Below, one piece after another: positions 11,036 through 22,239 of a stretch of 64,000 nucleotides of DNA. Within the stretch, counting starts at the first letter, position 1; the number at the start of each line of letters is the position of its first letter. The stretch covers positions 868,001-932,000 of the forward strand of contig JAVHNS010000011.1 of the NCBI GenBank assembly GCA_036872755.1. Direction: 5' to 3'. The notes beneath the pieces were generated by a model. That model was not told the origin of the DNA and searched no databases. It worked only from the letters and a program-made list of their open reading frames with translations. Origin of the DNA: Orbilia blumenaviensis (Eukaryota > Ascomycota > Orbiliomycetes > Orbiliales > Orbiliaceae). Made by a program: the position numbers and the translations under genes.

Positions 11036-13892
11036 TACCTCGATGGCACCAAGGATATATTCGGTTCGCGGAGGCAGGCGCGCGAATCAAAGTTAACCCT
11101 ACTGTAGGGTTTTTAATCGTATAAATTGGAATCTGGTTAACGGTTTGTATAATCTAAATTGGCTCAAGTACTACTAATGTCGTTGAATGGGATGGGAATT
11201 CGATGTGTTCGATTGTGGTTAAGTATTGGGGATTACTGTTAGATAGATAGCTACCTATATATATGTGTATACCTCACGGTAGGAAAAGTAAAATTCACTA
11301 TGTCATACTATGAGACTACACTATGTCGTATTTCAAATATTTTCGAAAATTTCTTCCATGGGACCATAACATCAAAAATTCTCGGTATGTTCACTGAGGA
11401 CTTAAGCTAGCCAGTCGGCTTTAGGCATTGCAATATTGTGTCTACTGACTCAAGATGTTGGTATGGAAGGAATGATTGTGTGAGCTACATATATGCACAA
11501 TTTTATGCCTGTCGGCCTCGACGTAGATGCATTCTAATGTGCATACTCGTCGCCACCTCCGGAGGATATCCATATTTTGTCCATGTGTTGAATGTTGTTG
11601 GATATTACTCTCCGTGGATCCCCAAGCACCACGCGAGGACGGATGTTGTTCTATGGTTGAACTCGTTGTCCCTGGCCTGAAAGTAAGGGCAACAATGGTA
11701 ATATATCACCGTGTGCACACAAAGGCTTTGTTAAAATTTTTAAAAGGTGAACTCTGGACTTATCGGACTCGGAAAATATTTAATTTAGGAATGATTGTAT
11801 TCATTCATAAGAAAATGTGTGCTCGAGACGAAGTGTCTTGGAATTTGGTTCTGTTCGACCTAAAAAGCCATAGAATATACGAATCATATACCAGGACTGA
11901 AGTCTCGCCCATTGCAAATCAATATATGTTCATGCATGTGTTATATACCTAGGTATAAAAATATTGTGGATTTAACTGCTACTGATTTACATGCCGGTCG
12001 ACGTATGTATGTATTATACTGCCTAGAATAATTATCCTTGACTAGTGTCTATCTAAGTATTGGTACCAATGGGTGTATATACGGTGTGTGAAATCATACC
12101 CGTCTCTATTCAGACTAAATATGTATTATGTGCGGAAAAATATATATTGTAATCATCTGCTAAATAGTGCCGGATCCTGCTTCTAAATTATAAGCGATGT
12201 CATTCAGTTCATAGTTTTATAATACAAGCATTCGGTATTAAAAAGTTGACATTAGGGAATGGATAGAGATATAATCATCATCAAGATCGACTCCTATCTG
12301 GTAATTAAAGATATCAAAATATTCTTTCTAAAACCTTACCAAGTACCGTAGGGGATTTGGATACTTTCCTGGGACCGTTTCCAAATATCAAAGACTTTAA
12401 AAAGAAAGCAAGCCGTCTTATTTTCTTTCAAATCATTGTTTATACTGTTTTAAGTTCCCCTTTTCTATAAACCGTCTTGAGAAACCAGTCAAAACTTTGC
12501 ACGGTAGTAGTCAAAGTGCTAGACCTGTAATGCAATTGCAATAACTACATGCATTTTTAAGACTGTTTGGTGAAATCAGGTAATATGAACAACGGCGCCA
12601 TACTCTTTTAAATATCAAACTTATACTCAAACGCTATCTTGTTCTCCTTCCGCCTCGGCAAAAAAAAAAAAAAAAAGAAAACTACAATTAGAACTACTCA
12701 AGTCATCTGACTAAATCTTATTCACCGTATTTTGGAATTTTTGGAATTCACTTATTGAAGCCGACTCGGGTAACCTCGCAAGATCGATATCTTCAACTAG
12801 CCCAAAGTTGACAATAAGAGAGACCCACTGCCAGATATAAGTTGACGGCAGCTACCAGCAATCTTATTCCCCGGAATTCAAGCTGTTCATGAATTCAATA
12901 TATTGTTGATATCAATTAGTGCACCACCGCAAAAACAAAAAAACAAAAAACAGAAAAGAAAAAAATAGCTAGTTTTCTCCCATATGGTGTATATATATCC
13001 GTTTGTACAATGGGTCAAACAGGCCCGGCACTTGAAAAGTTACCCTAAAGATACTGCATTCCTGCTTTTTGCAATTCTCTAGTCAGCGCCCGAGCCTCGG
13101 TCGCCGCTACCCGGTAGCCCAGCAATGCAGAATCCTTCATGCACGATCAGCGTGGCAAAATCACACAGGGGCGCCAGTGTTCATAACCCTAGACCCTTTT
13201 ATCGTAGGTGTCAGATTCACTAAGCATGAATTCAAGATTCTTCAACTCCTATATTGGACTTCCATAGCCGAGCAAATCATTCATAGCCCACATCAAGATA
13301 TATACAAAAATCTATTAAGACCTCATACTAATTATATCGGGTCATATGGGTATAACAAAAATTAGAAGAATTTATATTCGCTCCAGGGTTTATATTGCAA
13401 CCGATCACTCGTGTTTCAGCAGGTTATTTTGGCAGAACGCGATTGTATCGATTGTTTTAGTTGGCTGAGGTTTCGGAGTTCTGAGCTGTTGTAATTCTTG
13501 GACTGTAGATACGTTTATGACCCGGCCGTTTGTCTGGAGGCAAGACTATCTGTTGATAACCGAAGTAAACCCACCTAAGAGGCACCAAATTACCCCTCCA
13601 TTTCTTTAGGCTTTTCCATCTTTATGACCGATTATCGTGGGACCGATCGGATCACTATTAAGTTTTATCTCATTTAATATGATGTTGCCCTGTAGGCTTG
13701 CAACGCAAAATCTGAATGCCAACCTGTTGTAAAATACTACCCTCTGATTGGCCAGTGAATTCGGCACCGGCTGTGCCACAACTATGGCTTGACCTATTGC
13801 TTCAATATGCACCGCCATACATATCGGACCTCAACACCAGCACTGCATCACTCTCGGCATTATAGCTAGCTACCAGCATCAAATACACCACC
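11036..13892. other. Long AT-rich intergenic region
   Basis: I see no gene in 2.8 kb. The sequence is AT-rich with many TATA-like steps, short A-runs (12660-12676, 12940-12965) and only short open frames lacking composition bias. The last 150 bases before 13893 must include the CTNNBL1 promoter and leader. Confidence 0.5.
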
Positions 13893-16010
13893 ATGTCCGC
13901 CTTCGAAAGCCTCTTCAAAGTAAGCCATCCATATTGCCATTCCACCTGCAACAACATAAAACTAACAAACCAATTTAGAAACCCGCAATCCCTCCTTCAA
14001 ACGCCAAAAAGCGCAAGCTCGAACCGCCAATCGAAAGTCCTAGTACGTCTTTTTAACTAACCAAAACGCGCATATCCGAAGTTACTCCCACTTCAATTAA
14101 CAAATCTCTCCTAACGATATATACCATACGTCTTTTTTAAAATAGATGAAAGATATAAAGCGAACCGTGTCGAGCTCAGTGGAAAGGGAAAACCACGCAA
14201 TGCAGCTGTAGAAGACGCGCCGGACGGTGACGTCGATATGGACGGCGCTGAGGATTATACTGCCGAAGCGGATGAAGATTTAGAAGATGAGGAAGGAGGA
14301 CGGTTCTTTGGTGGTGGGATTACACAGCGAGAGAAGGAGATTCTGGATTTTATGGAGGATGAGGAGGATCAAGGGGTGTGTATACTACACCCTCTTCTGA
14401 ACCGTCTACCATGTAAAAAACCTGGTCGCTGAATATGGTGTTATTTACATAGCCCGAAAAAATCGACCTCCCTTACCTCCGAAAGCTCGCCCTAAACTTC
14501 GAAAAGAAAATCACCAAAAACGCCGAAATGCGCGCAAAGTTCGAGGACGACCCTTCGAAATTCATGGAGTCGGAGGCAGAACTCGACATTGAAATCAAAA
14601 ATCTTGCGATATTATCCGAACACCCGGAACTATATGAGGAATTCGCGAATATGGGATGTCTGGGATCTTTGGTTGGATTATTAAGTCACGAGAATACGGA
14701 TATCGCTATTGCTGTTGTACAGATCATTGGCGAGCTGACGGACGATGAGGTGGAGGCTGATCCGGAGCAGTGGAATGTGCTGGTTAATACCATGATCGAT
14801 GCGCAATTACTGGATATGCTCACCCAGAATCTGGAGAGACTAAAAGAGAGTAACGACGAAGATCGAAACGGGATTTACCACACGCTCTCAGTATTTGAAA
14901 ACCTGGCCTCACAACAAACGGTTTCCGAACGAGTTGTTAAGGAGACGAAGGTCCTGGGGTGGCTATTGGAAAGGATCAAGGTTAAGGAATCACCGGTTAG
15001 CCAGAACAAACAGTATGCGGGAGAGATACTATCGATATTAGTGCAATCTTCGGCGCAGAACCGGAGGCGATTGATTGAAATCGACGGGGTGGATGTCTTA
15101 CTACAATTGTTGAGTCCCTACAGGAAAAGAGATCCTGCGAAGGGAGGGGAGGAAGAAGAGTTATTCGAGAACATGTTCGATACTTTAATATGCTTGGTTG
15201 ACGAGAAGGAGGGGAAAGAGAAACTTGTAGAAGCTGAGGGTGTGGAATTATGCCTGATTATGCTTAGGGATGGAAAAATGAGTAAAAGTAGGGCCCTGAG
15301 GCTGATAGATCACGCTTGCAGTGGAATATATGGAGGGGTGGTTTGCGAACAGCTGGTAGAAGCACAGGGCCTCAAGACTGTTTTTGGTTCATTTATGAAA
15401 AAGGTAGGACGTTCCCCGATTATATCGCAAGGGCAACCACTAATGTTTGAATTTTACAGCAAGATGCTCAAATCACAGAACATCTATTAGGTATATTCGC
15501 TTCTTTGCTACGAAATCTCCCCGCCGACTCAGCTCCTCGGATACGAACATTGGCGAAATTTGTAGAGAAGGACTATGAAAAGTTGGACAAAATCATGTCG
15601 CTGCGGGATGACTATTCCCGGCGAGTGTCAGCAGTTGACAGAGAGGTCGCCGCCGAGAGGCAACAAGCCACCGAAGAGGAAATTGAAGAGAGGGAGGACG
15701 AATGGGATTTGAAACGACTGGATGCTGGATTATTTTGCTTTCAGGTAAGCTTTTCATAGCTATCATAGGAACAAGTTAGGTGCCCACTTTTCTAACAATT
15801 GCCATATAGATTCTGGACCAGATCGTAAGTTGGTTAGTGGCCGAGGACGATGGCGCACGGAAACGAGCAACTGAGCTACTGGGGAAATCTAAAAAGTCGC
15901 TAGAAGATGTTAAGACTACCCTCGTCGAGCAATTAGACGGACTGGACGAGACAACCGAAGAAGGCAAGGGAACCAAGGAAATGCTGATGGCTTTGGTATC
16001 TTGTTTATAA
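13893..16010 (+). CDS. CTNNBL1: CTNNBL1 homologue (beta-catenin-like protein 1), spliceosome-associated
   Basis: CTNNBL1 is a nuclear armadillo-type protein that in animals binds CDC5L of the Prp19 complex. Exons are 13893-13919, 13979-14042, 14146-14375, 14453-15403, 15460-15744 and 15810-16010, giving 585 residues (human protein is 563). A short basic nuclear-localisation-type motif KKRK is at residues 19-22. An acidic segment with FFGGGITQREKEILDFMEDE leads into the armadillo body from PEKIDLPYLRKLALNFEKK onwards. Segments such as EFANMGCLGSLVGLLSHENTD, WLLERIKVK and KYDYEKLDKI-like helices are typical for the family. The C-terminal exon is a charged helix. It is convergent with the U2AF small subunit gene, whose stop lies 315 bp away. 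Identification is strong; the role in this fungus is inferred. Confidence 0.94.
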
Positions 16011-16324
16011 TAGATACCTCTGTAGATGGCATTAGTTTAATCTAGTCTCTAAACAAGACCTCAAATTGGACGGCCCCACCAGCTAATTAATGATCCTTGA
16101 CATTTTAGCATTTTAGATGCGCCTAGAATAAATTCCATAACCTCAGCCTTCTATCGTACAATTTCATGCAAGTCATACTGTCTATTACCTGAACGTCAAG
16201 TATATAACGCGCGTAACAATGTCTCTCCCAGTCTCGTGACCAGACTGTTGTGGTCTCTCCACCATTAAACCCCCCGTGGGAATATCATTCCCTCCCCGGC
16301 CGGTCAAAATCTCATATCCACCTT
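16011..16324. other. 3'-3' spacer between two splicing genes
   Basis: The 314-bp spacer contains the two 3' untranslated regions and polyadenylation signals. AATAAA-like sequence occurs near 16128. No gene seen. Confidence 0.5.
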
Positions 16325-17169
16325 TTATGCCCGACTCTTTCCCTCAGCAACCGGTGAAGGACTCCTGCTAGTCTCCCGTTCATCCTTCCCTCTAATCCTA
16401 AGCCATTTCTTCGTGCTCAACTCCAGCTCCTTATCCATCTCTTTCGTTGGTTCCTTCCTATGTATAAAATTGCAGAACCCCCCTCTTTGACAACCTTCCC
16501 CGGAATTTAACCTACAACATGCTTCCCTAAAATCTGTAACAGGTGAAAGTTCGCAGTATATCGGTCGAGCGGCGTACCATCGTTGATTCAGCTCATCGCA
16601 AGCCTTCTGAGCATCTTCTTCGTATTTAAACCGAGCATAGACATTGCCAATGAGATCTTTTTTACCAGCCCACGACAAACCAGTTAGCTATCTCTCACCA
16701 AAACAAAAAAATAAAATAAAAAAAATAAAAAAAAAATAGAACAAAGGCAAGATGGAATTTAGAATTAAGACTTACGATCATTATTATTATCGCAAACAAC
16801 CAACTCCTCAATCTCCCCGTACTTGCACATCTCACACCAAATATCCTCATAGAATCCATCAAAGTGTGTTTGTAACTGGTTTGGATTCATCTTATTCTTC
16901 GGATCGAACGCCGGGTTTTGGTACATATTCGGCAGCAGGACGGTTTGCGAATATGACGGCTTGACGTGTTTACGGGAGCAGCGGTCGCCATGGCGGCAGG
17001 CGCCAATTTTGTAGTAGAACGAACCTATACGTGCGTGGAGAAGGAGAATTTAGCAACTAGATATCTATCGCTCTCGAGTAACTTCTCGAGGACGTGTTTT
17101 TCTGAGGTGTAACTTACAGTTGACTTTGTCCTGCTCTGTACCGAAAATGGAGGCGAGATAATTTGCCAT
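16325..17169 (-). CDS. U2AF small subunit (U2AF35/Uaf23 type splicing factor)
   Basis: This is the small subunit of the U2 auxiliary factor, which recognises the AG at 3' splice sites together with U2AF65. Exons are 17169-17118, 17024-16776 and 16656-16325, giving 210 residues, close to fission yeast Uaf23. The first CCCH zinc finger has C18, C27, C33 and H37 (CX8CX5CX3H). A U2AF-homology RRM follows, with [28 protein letters not shown] and [16 protein letters not shown]. The second CCCH finger lies in [20 protein letters not shown]. The C-terminus is short ([13 protein letters not shown]) and lacks the long RS/glycine tail of the animal protein. The start fits the conserved [12 protein letters not shown] opening of the family. 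Confidence 0.97.
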
Positions 17170-18623
17170 TGTTGGAGGTTTTGTACGGGCCCGCGCGACT
17201 TTGGTTTAGGAGTTATATGGAGCTGTTATTGAAGACAGATTTCAGGCGCGGATTGGTGATGTTGGGAGGAAAGGTTGAGGTGGTGATGGAAAGGCGACAA
17301 GCTGGGAAGACGAGTTTCTTTAAGATGCGTGGCTGACAAAGCCACAAAAGCCTTGTCTCGAGCCAAATATGTGGCTGAGTTCGAGAAGATTCCAACAGCT
17401 TCAACACATGAGTAGACTCTTGTTACCTGATGATTTCTAGTCTCGAGGGGTCTCGGTCTAGTACATTTATTGGCCAGGGTTACTGGGGCAAAAACCGCTA
17501 ATTTATCTCATCTCGCTCTATTGATTACATGCCAGAATTTACTAGAATGGTTTAAGATTGCAGACAATTGCTCTAGTAGTCAACAGCTGATATCATATAA
17601 TATATAGCGGTTTCAGCATGAAAATTTAATGCTAGCAAAATGTAATTCATAAACAGACACATTAATGACTCTTACAAAAATTTGGATATAGAGATACATA
17701 CTAGTTCAAGATTAGCGCATGGTTTTTCGGCACACCCATAGGCTCTAGGATGGCGATTATAATTAAACGCGCAATGCTATTTTGGAGGTATGGACGGATA
17801 GATATCCGCAACTTTAACTGGTCTCTATGAAAATAGATACCTGTTATCTGACAGCGATATGTCCTGTCCTTTTCGCCGTGTGCATAGTTCGAGGCGTGTC
17901 CAAGGGCGTAGCGTGTGACAATAGCAGCCCTAAAAACTCTTTGCTCCTCTGCATTCCTGCCTCCCTCACGGCCCCCAGAGGACAGAGACACTCGAGGGTC
18001 TCTTAATTATGTCTTGAATCACCATCGATTCAATTGCAAGCCTTCAGCAATCATGCCGCTGGGCTCAAGACTGGGGAAGACAGCGCCGGCCCCGAGGTTA
18101 TCTGCTGTGCTACCAGACGCAGATACATCTGTATCGTATCTGCATGGAATTACAGGGTTCTATTCATTACCTCAGTAAACTATACATAAAAAGTATTTAC
18201 TCGGATAAGTAACAAATAATGCACCACTTGAAGAGTCTCGCCTGATGGCCTATAGTCTACAATCTAATAAGTGATCTATAAATACCATCTCGAGAAACCG
18301 CTATGTATATCCACATGGCTACGCACATGGCAAGATCACCGGCCATTGCAATTAAGTACCTATATACTGCCTCGATCCTCGCAACCCCCACATTATGACA
18401 ATACATAGCCATTGCTTGGTCTCAGTACCATAGCCCAGTATCCCAATCCACTACCCTACACACTCCACAAGCTTCCAGCCACAAACCAGCTCTAATAAAT
18501 TCTCAAGGGCAAATAAACCACCCTTGACCAATCACAGCATATCTTCAAAGCCTCATATCACACACATAGTACAAATAAATAAATATTATTATCATTATTA
18601 AGAAAAAAAAAAGATATCACAAT
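17170..18623. other. Intergenic, no gene supported
   Basis: The region includes the U2AF promoter at its left end. Open frames at 17701-17991 and 17915-18178 overlap on opposite strands and begin at weak or non-ATG starts. I see no repeats or RNA genes. Confidence 0.5.
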
Positions 18624-18908
18624 ATGTGCCTCCACCAAACAACCTACACTCCCTGCAACCACATAACCACCATCCGGCCCTCCGAAACCTGCAAATTCAA
18701 ACGCTGTAAAAAGATAATTTCTACATCGAATCTTGATAAGTTATGCGATGAGTGCGAGTACCTTGAAAACGAAGCATTTGCTATTGTGGCTGTGCGGTCG
18801 TTGAAGCATTGGAGGGATAATGGGGGTGATATGGAGAAGTATAGACGGTTTGCGAGAGGGTTGATGTTACGCCCTGTTTGGAGGTTTGAGGGGCAGAGGT
18901 ATGATTAG
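18624..18908 (+). CDS. Small Cys-rich protein of unknown function (copy A)
   Basis: This is an intact single-exon frame of 94 residues. It opens MCLHQTTYTPCNHITTIRP, then has paired cysteines (TCKFKRCKK) and a further pair (LCDECEYLENEAF), so six cysteines and a conserved histidine could bind zinc. No signal peptide or membrane segment is visible. A similarly built protein with the same opening (MC, a Thr-Thr pair, then Cys-x-His) follows at 19681 on the same strand. I do not recognise a named domain; fungi contain many small proteins with an MC...TT..CGH opening, whose function is unknown. A T/A-rich leader precedes the ATG. Confidence 0.7.
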   Translation: MCLHQTTYTPCNHITTIRPSETCKFKRCKKIISTSNLDKLCDECEYLENEAFAIVAVRSLKHWRDNGGDMEKYRRFARGLMLRPVWRFEGQRYD

Positions 18909-19680
18909 TCGGGCGGTCATTTATTAACTTTGGTATGATAGCTTCTTGACAATATATTTTTCTTTCTTTTTTTTCATAAAATGATTGTTTTTTTTTTTTT
19001 TTTTTTTTTTTTATATACATATTTTGGAGATTATATTGACATGATAAGTCCTCGTCTAGCGTGCAAGTGTCGACGAAGATATCTAGATAACCCCGATTGG
19101 AATGCAACAATTCCAACGCATTCCACCCCGCGATATTTGAACAGCACGCATCCGGTCATTCGTTAGACCTCTTTCCGGCAGCAGATAGGCTCTACGAGAT
19201 CCTGAAGCGGTTATTTGGTTATCATATTCCCCTTTTTTAAAGAAAAAAACGGGCGAGGACTTGTAATTGTCGGCGTTTTCCGCGAGGATGCGTGACCCGT
19301 CATTTATTTCTTTTGTCTATCTCTCCTCTTCCTCTTCTCTTTCTTTTATAATACTGGGTTCTTGTGGATCTATGAATGTACTCTTCTTTGAGGACTTACT
19401 ACTCCTTTCTCTCTCTCTTTTGTTACGAATATTCGAGTTAACGGACCGGGTCGATACGGGCGACGACGGCGTATTCGATATATTCCGTATCCTAGAGCCA
19501 TTTATCACCATCACGACCTTTCAAACTTCAATTTCTAAAGGGTCCGTCAAAAGTAAAACAAAAAGAAACCCGAATTCACCAATTAATTTACCAAAGCACC
19601 CGTCCCATCTAGCAAAAAGCCGGGAGTAAAAAACATATATACACCATTTACAATATACATCCCATCCCATCCCATCCCAA
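18909..19680. other. Spacer between the two small Cys-rich genes
   Basis: The spacer contains a long T-run (about 18989-19012) just past the first gene and a repeated CATCCCATCCCATCCCA block just before the second ATG. The open frame at 19267-19629 is T/S/L-rich and unsupported. Confidence 0.45.
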
Positions 19681-20058
19681 ATGTGCATCCAATCAACAAC
19701 CCACGCCTGCGGCCACACCGACAAACGCGAGCGCCTCTGCAACCTCTCCTCCACAAACCTACCCCATCAAAAACACCACCACCATCACCACCACCACCAC
19801 CATCCACCGACCCCAAACTCCACCATAGACACCTTCTGCCCTCAAAACAACGAGTATCTCCATTCAGACAGGCTATGTCCAGACTGCACAGAGATGTATT
19901 ATTGGTTGAAATATGATACCATTGACTGTGGGGTTTGTGCGGAGGAGTATGGATGTGAGGTTTGTGAGAAGGCGAGGGTGGAGGGGGATTGTGGGTGTTT
20001 GTGTGAGCATAGGCCGAGGCCGGGGTTGCAGGAGTCGGGATATGCGGAGGGTAGGTGA
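19681..20058 (+). CDS. Small Cys-rich protein with a ten-histidine run (copy B)
   Basis: This single-exon frame encodes 125 residues. It starts MCIQSTTHACGHTDKRERLC and so matches the opening of the 18624 protein. A run of ten consecutive histidines follows (around residues 32-41), then DTFCPQNNEYLHSDRLCPDC and a dense cluster CGVCAEEYGCEVCEKA plus CGCLC. Thirteen cysteines in all, many as CxxC, suggest metal binding, but no named zinc-finger class fits. No signal peptide is seen. Tandem position and a shared opening suggest an old duplication of copy A with strong divergence; the C-terminal Cys cluster is not in copy A. Confidence 0.68.
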   Translation: MCIQSTTHACGHTDKRERLCNLSSTNLPHQKHHHHHHHHHHPPTPNSTIDTFCPQNNEYLHSDRLCPDCTEMYYWLKYDTIDCGVCAEEYGCEVCEKARVEGDCGCLCEHRPRPGLQESGYAEGR

Positions 20059-20481
20059 AGGTATTATGATTACTGGTTGAAGGGGCGGGGAGTTATTATT
20101 TGGGGTCGGATTAAGTCTGCCAGAGGTGTATAAGTGGACACTGTATATGGGGCGTGTACAGTGTAGTATGTAGGAGATATATACCCCAGTAGTCGCCGCA
20201 TCTATGTATCCCATCGAACAATATTACAGCGACCAATCTCACACCCATTTACGCACGATTCACCAAGAATGAGAGAGAGAAAAAAAGAAAGCTTCCTCAA
20301 GAAATGTTCATTGACGATCCTCCCCCCTCCATGCTATTCACAAGAAGAGAAAGTAAAAAAAAGGGAGGTATCTAATAGCTGCGTCCGTGTATATAAAAAT
20401 TTCGTTATCTTCATTTTTTTCTTCTTTCTTGTCATTCCCTCCCCCAAGTGAAGAAAAAACGTACGTCGTCGGAGGGCGAGG

Positions 20482-20519
<38 letters not shown>

Positions 20520-20806
20520 CGGATATCCGTGATCAGGACGTTTGGATGGGGAATTTGTATATGAACACCGAATCGAAAAAAGGGTGGATGATGATGATGA
20601 TTGATGGATGGATGATGGAGGTTGTCGTAGTAGTGGTATTACAACTGGAAAAAAAGGAAAAAGGGAAAAAAAAGAGAAACAGGATTTTGAACACCCATAG
20701 GAGGAAAAAATCTCAAAAAAAATAAGTAGTAGTAAGTGTAATAATGGAATTGCATTCAAAAACCGGCCAGGAACGGGAAAGCGACAGGAAATCGGGCTAA
20801 GGAAAA
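20059..20806. other. Intergenic with GA microsatellite
   Basis: No gene seen. The stretch carries a GA microsatellite (20485-20517), ATG/GAT-rich simple sequence near 20588-20640 and A-runs. Its right part must hold the eL31 3' untranslated region. Confidence 0.5.
20485..20517. repeat. (GA)n microsatellite, 33 bp
   Basis: An uninterrupted alternation of G and A over 33 bases is seen directly. Confidence 0.95.
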
Positions 20807-21677
20807 CTACGCATCGACCTGTAAAACCCATAATATTAGCATCTCACCCAAAGCCTTTATAATATGAATTGTGATATAGAGAAACATACGACAGTAGTCT
20901 GCAGTCCCTTAGGGTTCTTAACGTTGACGGCCTCAACAAAGCTGTACAGCTTCTCCTTGGCACCCTCCTCGTCGTTACGTTTTCTCGAGATTCGGACACG
21001 GAGACGGTATGGAACACCCTTGATACCCTGCTTCCAAACTTCCTTGTTCAACTGGGGGTCCAGACGGACGTCGATTGTGCCCTATTACCGATGTATTAGC
21101 GGGGATATGTCGGTATGAAGTGTTTTAGCTCGAGGTGGTGTTGTACCATCTGCTTGTGTGCGAAAGCCTTGATCTCCTTGACGGCAGTTGGTGCCCTCTT
21201 CTTGAAGGAAACGCCGTGTACCTGTGGAATTGGAATGACTGTTAGCAGCTGTATGACATCGATTCAGCGTATGTCATGATGGTCTCTGATTCCTCCTCCT
21301 CCAATCCCTCTCTCTGTGGTGTCGTCCGATTGGTTGTCGAGCTATAGAGTGTCGTGCATGTCGACCTGACCGCCTTCCCCGCCATGTTCCTAACTTTAGA
21401 TCGCAGATATCTCGTTGCCACCTGTTCGTTCGTCGCTGTTGATTTCATCGATAATTCCCCCTCTGCTTCCTCCAAAATCCACCAGTCCCATCCTCTTCTT
21501 CCCCTCCATCATCCATAAACCCCAAGAGACCATCATGACATATCCTTCCCCCTCAGATCTCAGCAAAAATATCAAGGACAAAGTGATCTGTACCCTCTTG
21601 TGCATATGGATGGTATATTCCCGGGTGACAACGTCAGCAATAGCCGACCTGCCTGGCTTCGACTTTGGTGGTGCCAT
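20807..21677 (-). CDS. RPL31: 60S ribosomal protein eL31
   Basis: This is a structural protein of the large cytosolic ribosomal subunit, near the exit tunnel. Exons on the minus strand are 21677-21594, 21221-21147, 21081-20890 and 20818-20807, giving 120 residues. The opening [17 protein letters not shown] is followed by the family signatures [51 protein letters not shown] and [16 protein letters not shown], and it ends [10 protein letters not shown]. The last coding exon is only 12 bases (Val-Asp-Ala-stop). The first intron is 372 bp, far longer than the others (about 65 bp), as is common in ribosomal protein genes. I looked for a box C/D snoRNA in it and found no clear C/D box pair. Confidence 0.96.
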
Positions 21678-22239
21678 TGTTTCGAAAAAAAGAAGAGGGT
21701 TGGAGAAGAGGGTAAAGGTATCTGATTTTCAAAAAATTCCCCAAGTGTTAGTTTCGAATTAATAAAGTCGACGAGGTTTATGAATGTTCTGGGGGGTGTA
21801 AACGTACAATATGTGTCGATGGATTGAAAAAAGAGACGATTGGCGATAACAAAGCTTGTACCAGGCGGTGCTTTTTTCGTGGTTGTGTTGAAGGGTGGTT
21901 TCTTTTCTTGGCGTTTTTTTTTAGAGGGATGGATTTGGATGGGCGCCAGGGTTTTGCATGGTGTGGATTAGGGCAAGGTGATGGAATAGGCAGTTATGAT
22001 TAGGGTTTTGGGCAAACTATGGAGCTCTGCTTTGGAACTACAGCTGCAACACAGGGTTTCGTCTTTTATGAGATCCGAGAGTATGTATTGCATATGAATG
22101 GGTGATATTTCGATACTGAAATGATGTTGAATGATGATTATCTGGGAATCTAATCGCCCTTGAACGCCATCTAATGCTGCTAGCTAAACGCAGTATTGTT
22201 ATGATAATACAATAAAAATAAAAAAAACAGAAGAACCAT
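21678..22239. promoter_or_regulatory. Upstream region of eL31 and 3' end of the nuclease gene
   Basis: No gene seen. The region contains the eL31 promoter and transcription start; short pyrimidine or purine tracts occur near the ATG. A repeat-like ATGATGTTGAATGATGATTA block is at 22121-22140. Confidence 0.4.

Noticed and set aside
21223..21593. snoRNA inside the long first intron of eL31
   Set aside because: C-box-like fragments occur but no paired D box at suitable spacing was found.
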